Shown piece after piece: positions 1 to 5,131 of a DNA stretch of 5,903 bases. The DNA comes from Streptosporangiaceae bacterium. Lineage in GTDB: Bacteria > Actinomycetota > Actinomycetes > Streptosporangiales > Streptosporangiaceae. The position numbers and the translations under genes are program-made. Position 1 is the first letter of the stretch. Each line of letters opens with the position of its first letter. The stretch lies in assembly GCA_030045215.1 (NCBI GenBank), contig JASIBJ010000281.1:1-5903 (forward strand), read 5' to 3'. A model generated the notes under the pieces. That model was not told the origin of the DNA. It ran no database searches and saw nothing but the letters and a program-made list of their open reading frames with translations.

Positions 1-153
1 CGCCGCATGCCGGTCCGAGGTTCGCCGCCACGCCTTGGCGTGCCGCTCGTAGTGCGCCCAGGACGCATTCGCGCCTGCCCGACCCCGCAGCCAGCGGGTC
101 TCGGCAAGCCCGTCTACTAGCACTCGGTGGAGGCGCTTGATCGTTCTCAGCAT
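1..153 (-). CDS. hypothetical protein, N-terminal part only (runs off left edge)
   Basis: An open frame on the minus strand starts at ATG 153 and is uninterrupted for 51 codons to the window edge. About 41 of the 51 codons end in G or C, which fits a high-GC coding sequence. A purine-rich GGGGAGAG sits about 9 bases before the ATG and can serve as ribosome binding site. A -35/-10 pair lies 35-70 bases upstream, so gene, ribosome site and promoter agree in direction. The peptide is basic and rich in Arg, Trp and His, starting MLRTIKRLHRVLVDGL and later SWAHYERHAKAWRRTS. There is no signal peptide or membrane segment in this part. I do not recognise the family and assign no function. It is divergent from the TetR-family gene and may be controlled through the tandem palindromes in front of it. 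Only the N-terminus is present, so an alternative start or a spurious frame cannot be fully excluded. Confidence 0.6.
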   Translation of the reverse strand, partial: MLRTIKRLHRVLVDGLAETRWLRGRAGANASWAHYERHAKAWRRTSDRHAA

Positions 154-190
154 CTCGTTCCGCTCTCCCCGCTGCGAGACTGGGCGCCAG

Positions 191-232
191 GACAAGATAT
201 ATCTTCAAGTCTCGAGAGACAAGATATATCTC
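191..232. promoter_or_regulatory. tandem palindromic operator (AAGATATATCTT x2)
   Basis: A perfect 12-bp palindrome AAGATATATCTT (194-205) is followed 27 bases later by a near-identical copy ending in C (221-232). The shared direct repeat GACAAGATATATCT covers 191-204 and 218-231. Between the copies lies another inverted repeat, GTCTC-GA-GAGAC (209-220). AT-rich palindromes of this kind stand out sharply from the GC-rich surroundings. Similar ATATATC-centred palindromes occur, as I recall, in front of PadR-family regulators and their targets in actinobacteria, so a PadR-like protein is a candidate binder; that is inference. The two copies overlap the -35 and -10 of the leftward gene, which suggests repression of that gene. 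Confidence 0.6.
194..222 (-). promoter_or_regulatory. predicted promoter of the leftward gene
   Basis: On the minus strand a -35 element TTGTCT (positions 222-217) and a -10 element TATCTT (199-194) are separated by exactly 17 bases. Each matches 4 of 6 bases of the housekeeping consensus. Transcription would start near 187, giving a leader of about 35 bases before the ATG at 153. Both hexamers lie inside or at the edge of the AAGATATATCTT palindromes, so a protein bound there would block or modulate RNA polymerase. This is inferred from spacing and sequence only. Confidence 0.45.
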
Positions 233-286
233 ATGACTCGTCTCCGCCCTGCAGCTCAGCGGAGCACCGGCGCGCTATCATGAGGC

Positions 287-316
287 GTACGGCGTACTTC
301 TATGCGTACACCGTAC
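287..316. promoter_or_regulatory. inverted-repeat operator in front of the TetR-family gene
   Basis: Two 11-base arms face each other across an 8-base spacer: GTACGGCGTAC (287-297) and GTACACCGTAC (306-316). Read as a palindrome, 10 of 11 positions match. Each arm contains two GTAC blocks, so GTAC recurs at 287, 294, 306 and 313. The right arm ends 23 bases before the ATG at 340. TetR-family proteins commonly repress their own genes by binding such a palindrome as dimers, so this is the best candidate autoregulatory site. It differs in sequence from the palindromes at 191-232, which implies a different regulator there. Confidence 0.6.
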
Positions 317-339
317 TCTGAGTAAGGTAGCTGGACGAG

Positions 340-1098
340 ATGGCGCAGTCAAACGCAGCGAGCGAGATACCGATCTGGGCGCGGCCCGAGCCTGCGGGCC
401 GGCGACCGCGATTCAGCCGCGATCAGATCGCGGCCGCCGCGCTCGCCCTTGCCGACGCCGAGGGTTTCGAGGCGGTCTCGATGCGCAAGATCGCGGCGTC
501 CCTCGGTGCCGGGACGATGAGCCTGTACCGCTACATCGCGACCAAGGCCGACTTGATGGCGCTGCTCGACGACGCGCTCCTGGGCGAGGCGCTCGTGCCA
601 GAAGGCGAGATGCCAGCCGACTGGCGTGACGCGCTCGTGCTGGTGGCCCGTCAAACCCGGGCCACCTTGCTGCGCCATCCCTGGGCGGTCCACGCCCTGT
701 ACGGCCCGGGCCAGGCCCAGAACGAGCAGGCCGGCCCGAATGGACTGCGTCACTTCGAGCAGTCGCTCGCGGCACTGGACGGCGCGCCGCTGGACATGCA
801 GGCCAAGGCCGACGTCATCGCCATCGTCGATGACTATGTCCTCGGGCATGCGCTGCAAGCGGGAGAGGTGATTACGCGGTTCGGCGGCTCGCGGACGATG
901 CCCGCGCCGGCCACCGAAGAGTTCATGGCGTCCAGGCTCGCGTCAGGGGACTACCCGCACGTCCGTGCCCTGCTGACCGGGCCCGCGTCGCAGTCCCTCA
1001 TCGATCCGGGCCACCTGGAGGAGCGCTTCGAGCGCGGCCTACGGCTGCTGGTTGACGGCTTCGCGGCACGGCCTGGAACCTCCCGACAACGCGACTGA
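340..1098 (+). CDS. TetR/AcrR-family transcriptional regulator (TetR_C_1-like C-terminus)
   Basis: A 252-residue predicted DNA-binding repressor. Residues 1-24 form a Pro/Arg-rich tail before the TetR_N-type domain (about 25-72). In that domain FSRDQIAAAALALADAEG is helix 1 and residues 45-66 form the helix-turn-helix, with recognition helix GTMSLYRYI at 58-66. The helical remainder (about 95-240, including VDDYVLGHALQ near 163-173) resembles the tetracycline-repressor-type ligand and dimer domain TetR_C_1. Regulators of this subgroup usually sense a small hydrophobic or drug-like compound and control an efflux or modifying enzyme, but no such target is visible here unless it is the leftward gene. 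The start at 340 gives the N-terminal length usual for the family; a weak GGA lies 4 bases before it and TAAGG lies 12 bases before. The inverted repeat at 287-316 suggests self-repression. The stop codon lies inside the terminator hairpin. The family is clear, the ligand unknown. Confidence 0.93.
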   Translation: MAQSNAASEIPIWARPEPAGRRPRFSRDQIAAAALALADAEGFEAVSMRKIAASLGAGTMSLYRYIATKADLMALLDDALLGEALVPEGEMPADWRDALVLVARQTRATLLRHPWAVHALYGPGQAQNEQAGPNGLRHFEQSLAALDGAPLDMQAKADVIAIVDDYVLGHALQAGEVITRFGGSRTMPAPATEEFMASRLASGDYPHVRALLTGPASQSLIDPGHLEERFERGLRLLVDGFAARPGTSRQRD

Positions 1099-1129
1099 GC
1101 GCCCTGCGGGGGCGGCAGGGCGCTCAGTC
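1093..1129. terminator. bidirectional hairpin terminator between convergent genes
   Basis: A perfect 15-bp inverted repeat: left arm GACTGAGCGCCCTGC (1093-1107), 7-base loop GGGGGCG, right arm GCAGGGCGCTCAGTC (1115-1129). No T-run follows on either strand, as is common for actinobacterial terminators. It sits between the ends of the converging TetR-family gene and HtrA-like protease gene, so it can stop transcription from both. The TGA stop of the regulator (1096-1098) is part of the left arm. Confidence 0.85.
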
Positions 1130-1144
1130 CGTCTGGCAAGCTGG

Positions 1145-2512
1145 TCAGCCGACCGGGCCCGCGATCAGGGTGACGCTGGCGCTGCGGGACTGCCCGGACT
1201 GATCCGTCCAGGTGACCGTGACCCTGTCGCCAGGGTGGTACTGCTCGATCACGCTCTGGAGGTCGGACTGCGCGGCGACCTCATGGCCACCGATGGCCGT
1301 GATGGTGTCGCCAGAAGCCAGCCCGATTTCAGCGGCCGGCGTGTCCTTAATGACGCCCTCGATCGTCGCGCCCTGGGTGGTCTGGCCGAAGCCGTTCTGG
1401 CGGGACTCCGTACTCACGGCCACGCCGAGGAACGCGGTCTCGCCGATGTGCACGGTGCTGGAGGAGGTGCCGGCCTCAATCTGGTCGGCGATCGACATCG
1501 CCCGGCTGATCGGGATCGCGAAAGCGGTAGTAGTAACGGCCGCGGTGGTGCCCGTCTCCCCGCTGGCGGTCGAAGCCGCCGTGTCCATCCCGATGACCTG
1601 GCCGGAAGCGTTAAGCACCGGGCCGCCCGAGTCTCCGGGCTCGATGTCGGCGTTTGTCTGGATCAGGTTGCTCAGGTGCTCGAGCGTGCCGTCGCCCTCG
1701 TCCTGGGCCGTGATCGTTGCACCGAGCCCGGTAATGCTGCCTGTCGCCTCCGCCGGCGTGCCGCCCCGGCCCTCGGCGTTGCCCAGCGCAACAATCCGCT
1801 GGCCAGCCGTTAGCCCGGAGCTACTGCCAATCGAGACCGTCGACAGCCCCGACGCACCCTGCAACTGCAGCACCGCGACATCGTCGGTGTCGCTGTAGCC
1901 GACAACCGTGGCTGTGTACGTCTGCCCGTTGCCGATGTCCGTGACCTTGATCGAGGTGGCGCCCTCGACCACGTGGTTGTTGGTCAGCACCTCACCGTTC
2001 GAGGTCAGCACCATCCCCGTCCCGGCCGCCGCGCCTTCCCCGTAATCGATCGTCGTGTTGATGTCGACCAGACCGGGATCGGTCTTGCTGGCAATCGCGG
2101 CCGCGCTGAGCGGGGCGGACGCGGATGCGGAACCGATGGCGGCCCAGGCGGAGCCGCCCACGGCCAGCGCCACAGCCGTGCCGGCGGCGGCGATGATGAG
2201 CCCTCTGCGCCTGCCCGGCCTGCCGGGCCGACCGGGGCCAGCCAGTCCCGCCGGGAACGCGGGGCCATAACCAGGACCGCCCGGTGCGTAACCCTCTCCC
2301 CCCGGCGGGTAGCCGGCCTCGCCCGGCGCGTAACCCTGCGCGCCGGTCCAGCCTGCGCTGCGCCATTCGGTCCAGGCCGGATGCGGCGCAGGTGGCGGTG
2401 GCGCCGAGGACGGGCCGGGCAGCGGGCTGCCGGGCGCGGCCTCGGATGCCCGGGATGCCTGGCGGGCGTCCTCTTCGCCGTACGGGCCGGACGAACCGTA
2501 CTCGGTGTCCAT
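1145..2512 (-). CDS. membrane-anchored HtrA-like (S1C) serine protease with PDZ domain
   Basis: A 455-residue trypsin-like protease of the DegP/HtrA type, probably acting outside the membrane on misfolded proteins. Residues 1-103 are a disordered, presumably cytoplasmic region rich in Pro, Gly and Ala, ending in basic PGRPGRPGRRR. One membrane segment follows at about 104-126. The protease domain (about 145-345) shows all three catalytic residues: His180 in TNNHVV, Asp211 in DDVAVLQL, and Ser295 in EPGDSGGPVL. A single PDZ domain occupies about 357-452 (FLGVAV, then GLASGDTITAIGGHEV). This layout is typical of actinobacterial HtrA homologues. The ATG at 2512 is supported by GAGGGGAA (2527-2520) 7 bases upstream. 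The gene is divergent from lipA and converges on the TetR-family gene. I see no clear promoter hexamers or sigma-E-type site. Native substrates are unknown, and I do not assign a specific htrA or pepD symbol. Confidence 0.93.
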   Translation of the reverse strand: MDTEYGSSGPYGEEDARQASRASEAAPGSPLPGPSSAPPPPAPHPAWTEWRSAGWTGAQGYAPGEAGYPPGGEGYAPGGPGYGPAFPAGLAGPGRPGRPGRRRGLIIAAAGTAVALAVGGSAWAAIGSASASAPLSAAAIASKTDPGLVDINTTIDYGEGAAAGTGMVLTSNGEVLTNNHVVEGATSIKVTDIGNGQTYTATVVGYSDTDDVAVLQLQGASGLSTVSIGSSSGLTAGQRIVALGNAEGRGGTPAEATGSITGLGATITAQDEGDGTLEHLSNLIQTNADIEPGDSGGPVLNASGQVIGMDTAASTASGETGTTAAVTTTAFAIPISRAMSIADQIEAGTSSSTVHIGETAFLGVAVSTESRQNGFGQTTQGATIEGVIKDTPAAEIGLASGDTITAIGGHEVAAQSDLQSVIEQYHPGDRVTVTWTDQSGQSRSASVTLIAGPVG

Positions 2513-2704
2513 GCGAATCTTCCCCTCGAAGCGTCCTCATGCTTCCCTGTTACCGTTCAATAGTCGGCTCCCGCCCTGAGTCGCCTCTTGCGCCTTCCTG
2601 ATGATTGGCTCCCGGTTAGCTGAGCCGAACCTGAGGCTTTCCTCTGCGGACGTTCACCGCGCCCGCCGGGTTCGTGCCCGGCCAGGCACTGCCGTCGGCC
2701 GTAA

Positions 2705-2710
2705 TAGGCT
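2705..2710 (+). promoter_or_regulatory. predicted -10 element of a leaderless lipA transcript
   Basis: TAGGCT fits the actinobacterial TANNNT pattern, and its last T lies 7 bases before GTG 2718. RNA polymerase starting at the usual distance would place the first transcribed base at or next to the G of that codon. No convincing -35 is visible at the expected distance. An overlapping alternative is TAATAG at 2702-2707. The rest of the 205-bp gap between the HtrA-like gene and lipA shows no further gene or strong repeat. Confidence 0.5.
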
Positions 2711-2717
2711 GGTGGGC

Positions 2718-3665
2718 GTGGTACTCGCCCCCGATGGCCGGCGGCTCCTCCGGCTCGAAGCACGCAACAGTCAGGTTCCGATCGAGCGCAAGCCCCCGTG
2801 GATCAAGACGCGGCTTCGCACCGGGCCCGAGTACACCGAGCTGAAGCAGCTTGTCCGGCGTGAGGGATTGCACACAGTTTGCGAGGAAGCTGGCTGCCCG
2901 AACATCTTCGAGTGCTGGGAAGATCGCGAGGCTACCTTCCTTATCGGCGGAGATCAATGCACGCGCAGGTGTGACTTCTGTCAAATCGCGACCGGCAAGC
3001 CGGGCCCGCTGGACACCGATGAACCGCGCCGGGTCGCCGAGTCGGTCGCCGCGATGGGGCTGCGCTACGCGACCGTCACCGGCGTCGCCCGCGACGACCT
3101 GCCTGATGGCGGGGCCTGGCTCTACGCCCAGACCTGCCGGGAGATCCATCGGGCGACACCCGGGTGCGGCGTCGAGTTGCTGATCCCCGACTTCAACGCG
3201 GATCCGGATCATCTCGCTGAGGTCTTCTCATCCCGGCCGGAGGTCCTGGCCCACAACCTCGAGACGGTGCCGAGGATCTTCCGGCGGATCCGTCCCGGCT
3301 TCCGCTACGAGCGCTCCCTGCGGGTGCTGACCAGGGCTCGCCAAGCCGGCCTCGTTACGAAGTCAAACCTGATTCTCGGGATGGGCGAGAGCCGGGACGA
3401 GATCAGCCAGGCCATGGCCGATTTGCATGCCGCCGGCTGTGATCTGCTCACGATCACCCAGTACCTCCGCCCGTCGCCGCGCCACCACCCGGTCGACCGC
3501 TGGGTACCGCCTGAGGCGTTCGATGAGCTGGCCGAGGAGGCCGCCGAGATCGGCTTCGCCGGGGTCCAATCCGGCCCGCTGGTCAGGTCGTCCTATCGGG
3601 CCGGACGCCTCTACCAGCAGGCCATGGAACGGCGTTCAAGACCGGTATCCTCGCCATCATGGTGA
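2718..3665 (+). CDS. lipA: lipoyl synthase (radical SAM)
   Basis: LipA inserts two sulfur atoms at C6 and C8 of the octanoyl chain on lipoyl domains (E2 of 2-oxoacid dehydrogenases, GcvH), using S-adenosylmethionine and two [4Fe-4S] clusters. From GTG 2718 the protein has 315 residues. The auxiliary cluster motif is Cys55, Cys60 and Cys66 ([12 protein letters not shown]). The radical SAM motif CTRRCDFC gives Cys81, Cys85 and Cys88. The RSSY motif at 290-293 supplies the serine ligand of the auxiliary cluster. [13 protein letters not shown] and [10 protein letters not shown] are further family blocks. The frame is open back to ATG 2601, but family similarity begins only at about [18 protein letters not shown], and actinobacterial LipA proteins start just before this block. 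GTG 2718 also fits a leaderless start; GTG 2712 is the alternative. The 3' end overlaps the DUF4191 gene by 7 bases. lipB, often next to lipA in actinobacteria, is not in this window. Confidence 0.96.
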   Translation: MVLAPDGRRLLRLEARNSQVPIERKPPWIKTRLRTGPEYTELKQLVRREGLHTVCEEAGCPNIFECWEDREATFLIGGDQCTRRCDFCQIATGKPGPLDTDEPRRVAESVAAMGLRYATVTGVARDDLPDGGAWLYAQTCREIHRATPGCGVELLIPDFNADPDHLAEVFSSRPEVLAHNLETVPRIFRRIRPGFRYERSLRVLTRARQAGLVTKSNLILGMGESRDEISQAMADLHAAGCDLLTITQYLRPSPRHHPVDRWVPPEAFDELAEEAAEIGFAGVQSGPLVRSSYRAGRLYQQAMERRSRPVSSPSW

Positions 3666-4366
3666 AAAAGTCCGGCGGCAAGGCTGACGATCCCGCCTCG
3701 ATGGGCCGCATCCAGCAGATCAAGCTGGTCGCTGGCGTGGTACGCAGGGACAACAAGTGGGCTCTGCCGGGCGTGGCCGGGATCGGTCTCGCGGTCCTGT
3801 TGATCTTCGTGGTGATCGGGATCATCATCGGCGGTCCGCTGATGATCCTGCTCATCGTGCTTGGCGTCTTCGGCGGGCTCTCGGCGGCGATGCTAGCGTT
3901 CGGCCGGTTCGCGCAGTCGGCCCAGTATCGGGCCATCGCGGGGCAGCCAGGGGCCGCGGCGGCCATCCTGCAGAACCTGCGCGGCGGGTTTACCACCACG
4001 CCGGCGATCGCGGCCAACCGAAACATGGACGTCGTGCACCGGACGGTCGGAAAGCCCGGCGTGATCCTCGTCGGCGAGGGCTCACCGACCAGGCTGCCGA
4101 GCTTGCTCGCGGCAGAGAAGAAGCGAATCGCCAGGATTGCTAACCAGATCCCCATTTATGACTTCCAGGTCGGCGACGGCGACGGCCAGGTCCCGATCCG
4201 GGAGCTGCAAAAGAAGATCATGAAGCTGCCGCGCAACCTCAAGGGCCAGGCGGTCGCCGAGCTGAACTACCGGCTCAACGCCCTGCCGCAAGCGCTCCAG
4301 ATGCCGAAGGGCCCAGTTCCCAGGTCGACCAGGATGCCCAAGCCGCCGCGCCCGCGCATCCGGTGA
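3659..4366 (+). CDS. DUF4191 family membrane protein
   Basis: A 235-residue protein of unknown function. Residues 1-34 are polar and basic ([12 protein letters not shown] at the start) and likely cytoplasmic. Two adjacent membrane segments follow at about 36-57 ([20 protein letters not shown]) and 61-82. The remainder (about 83-235) is soluble and basic, with [20 protein letters not shown] near 118-137 and a Pro/Arg-rich tail. The pattern of two close helices followed by a conserved soluble part, directly downstream of lipA, matches the actinobacterial DUF4191 family (the Mycobacterium tuberculosis neighbour of lipA is Rv2219, from memory). ATG 3659 lies 7 bases inside the end of lipA (ATGGTGA shared by both). 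There is no Shine-Dalgarno sequence, so translation probably depends on ribosomes finishing lipA. A link to lipoate metabolism is suggested only by position. Confidence 0.88.
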   Translation: MVKKSGGKADDPASMGRIQQIKLVAGVVRRDNKWALPGVAGIGLAVLLIFVVIGIIIGGPLMILLIVLGVFGGLSAAMLAFGRFAQSAQYRAIAGQPGAAAAILQNLRGGFTTTPAIAANRNMDVVHRTVGKPGVILVGEGSPTRLPSLLAAEKKRIARIANQIPIYDFQVGDGDGQVPIRELQKKIMKLPRNLKGQAVAELNYRLNALPQALQMPKGPVPRSTRMPKPPRPRIR

Positions 4367-4463
4367 GAATCGCCTGATCTGCCGGAGTTCCAACGGGCGC
4401 AGGAATGCCGGTAGCCGCGGACAGCCAGGGTGCCCGCAGCCATTGCGCGGTCGACCCCCGGAC

Positions 4464-4913
4464 CTAGCTGCGGACGACTATGGTGCTGGCGGCCTTGTCC
4501 TGCAGGCCCCGCAGGTCACGGTCCATCATCACGGCCGGCACCACCATCATCAAGAGCACCGTGCGGGCCAGCGCCCGCACGAAGCCCACCGGCTGCCCGT
4601 CGAGGCGAATCACGCGCAGGCCGGTCAGCCGCTTCCCGAGGGTGAACCCGGTGGTCGCAGTCAGCAGGAAGTCCTGGATCCCGAATACCAGCGGTGTCCA
4701 CGGCCTCGGCTCGACGAACACATTCGACGCGTGGCTGGCCGACGGGTGGTAGAAGAACGCGATCGTGATCAGGCTGCAGGCAATCCAGTCAATGATCAGC
4801 GCGCCAAGACGCCGGCTCCAGCCCGCCACCGACCCGCGCCCGTATTCCGGAAGCCCCAGGTCCTGGCCCGGATAGAACTCGTCGTCGCTGCTGGCGGCGT
4901 GCTGATTGGTCAC
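4464..4913 (-). CDS. RDD family membrane protein
   Basis: A 149-residue integral membrane protein when read from GTG 4913. The RDD signature is visible: SRRLGALIIDW near 33-43 gives the Arg and first Asp at the start of membrane helix 1 (about 36-54). A second hydrophobic stretch lies at about 73-90, followed by GKRLTGLRVIRLDG (93-106). The third helix is at about 114-130 and ends in DRDLRGLQDKAAST, where the conserved Asp139 sits. The frame continues up to ATG 5048, but that start would lie inside the GlnR box and would add a Pro/Arg-rich stretch unlike the family; a -10-like element 6 bases before GTG 4913 also favours the short form. The gene is divergent from glnA and converges on DUF4191. 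RDD proteins are a broad, mostly uncharacterised family, some with proposed transport roles; no substrate can be named here. Confidence 0.88.
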   Translation of the reverse strand: MTNQHAASSDDEFYPGQDLGLPEYGRGSVAGWSRRLGALIIDWIACSLITIAFFYHPSASHASNVFVEPRPWTPLVFGIQDFLLTATTGFTLGKRLTGLRVIRLDGQPVGFVRALARTVLLMMVVPAVMMDRDLRGLQDKAASTIVVRS

Positions 4914-4919
4914 AAGTAA

Positions 4920-4925
4920 AAGGTA
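4920..4925 (-). promoter_or_regulatory. predicted -10 element of a leaderless RDD-gene transcript
   Basis: On the minus strand TACCTT (4925-4920) fits TANNNT and ends 6 bases before GTG 4913. There is no ribosome binding site between it and the start codon; the nearest GGAG is about 16 bases upstream of the GTG and overlaps the region just before the -10. Transcription would start at the G of the GTG. The -35 region is poor (GTCAGC at a 17-base spacing). Confidence 0.45.
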
Positions 4926-5021
4926 TCGGCTCCGGCGAGGCGGCTGACCAGCACCTCGCGGGGTTGGGATGCTGGCAGCGACCGGCAGGGGGGCGGCCGG
5001 GCGGCCCCGGCACGTACCGGT

Positions 5022-5059
5022 GTAACACTGGCGAAACAGAGGGGACACGGCGAGGAAAC
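5022..5059 (+). promoter_or_regulatory. GlnR box (nitrogen regulator binding site) upstream of glnA
   Basis: Four 5-base elements recur every 11 bases: GTAAC (5022-5026), GAAAC (5033-5037), GACAC (5044-5048) and GAAAC (5055-5059), each separated by exactly 6 bases. This is the a1-b1-a2-b2 arrangement known for GlnR of Streptomyces and relatives (gTnAc-n6-GaAAc repeated). Only the second base of the third element departs from it. The box ends 72 bases before the glnA ATG and 10 bases before a -10-like TAGCGT, so bound GlnR would cover the -35 region, fitting activation of glnA under nitrogen limitation. Confidence 0.88.
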
Positions 5060-5069
5060 CGTTGACGGC

Positions 5070-5075
5070 TAGCGT
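5070..5075 (+). promoter_or_regulatory. possible glnA -10 element
   Basis: TAGCGT fits the TANNNT pattern and lies 10 bases downstream of the GlnR box. No -35 match is seen 17-18 bases upstream, where the box itself lies, as expected of an activator-dependent promoter. Transcription would begin near 5081-5083, giving a leader of about 50 bases. TTGACG at 5062-5067 could be a -35, but no acceptable -10 follows it. Confidence 0.35.
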
Positions 5076-5078
5076 CGA

Positions 5079-5102
5079 GATCGCGCCGACGGCGGCGCGA
5101 TC
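5079..5102 (+). promoter_or_regulatory. perfect 10-bp hairpin in the glnA leader
   Basis: GATCGCGCCG (5079-5088) and its exact complement CGGCGCGATC (5093-5102) enclose the 4-base loop ACGG. It lies 29 bases before the glnA ATG and does not include the ribosome binding site (5121-5128). No T-run follows, so it does not look like a terminator. It may be a 5' mRNA stem, close to the predicted transcription start, or a protein-binding palindrome; the sequence does not decide between these. Confidence 0.6.
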
Positions 5103-5131
5103 ACCGCGGCTGCGGCCAAGAGGGAGAGCTG

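Noticed and set aside
29..42. CACGCC-TT-GGCGTG palindrome
   Set aside because: It lies within the coding frame of the leftward gene and is explained by ordinary codons (His-Ala-Lys-Ala-Trp region).
242..264. CTCCGC/GCGGAG inverted repeat with 11-base loop in the divergent region
   Set aside because: A 6-bp GC-rich stem is expected by chance in such DNA, and its place between two divergent promoters gives it no clear role.
127..321. Plus-strand open frame of 64 codons before the TetR-family gene
   Set aside because: It crosses both operator regions and the promoter, has no recognisable domain and no ribosome site, and overlaps the better supported minus-strand gene.
349..858. Long minus-strand frame opposite the TetR-family gene
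   Set aside because: It is an antisense shadow, typical of high-GC codon bias; the plus-strand frame carries a clear helix-turn-helix domain.
1052..1898. Long plus-strand frames opposite the HtrA-like protease gene
   Set aside because: The minus strand encodes the catalytic triad and PDZ domain; these frames have no family features.
2601..2717. Extension of lipA to ATG 2601
   Set aside because: The extra 39 residues show no LipA similarity, and a promoter-like element lies at 2705-2710 inside this stretch.
4381..4411. Possible terminator between the convergent DUF4191 and RDD genes
   Set aside because: Two 4-bp pairings (CCGG/CCGG and TTCC/GGAA) are split by a 2-base mismatch around a 10-base loop; this is too weak to call.
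4914..5048. Extension of the RDD protein to ATG 5048
   Set aside because: The start lies inside the GlnR box, and the added residues are Pro/Arg-rich with no family similarity.
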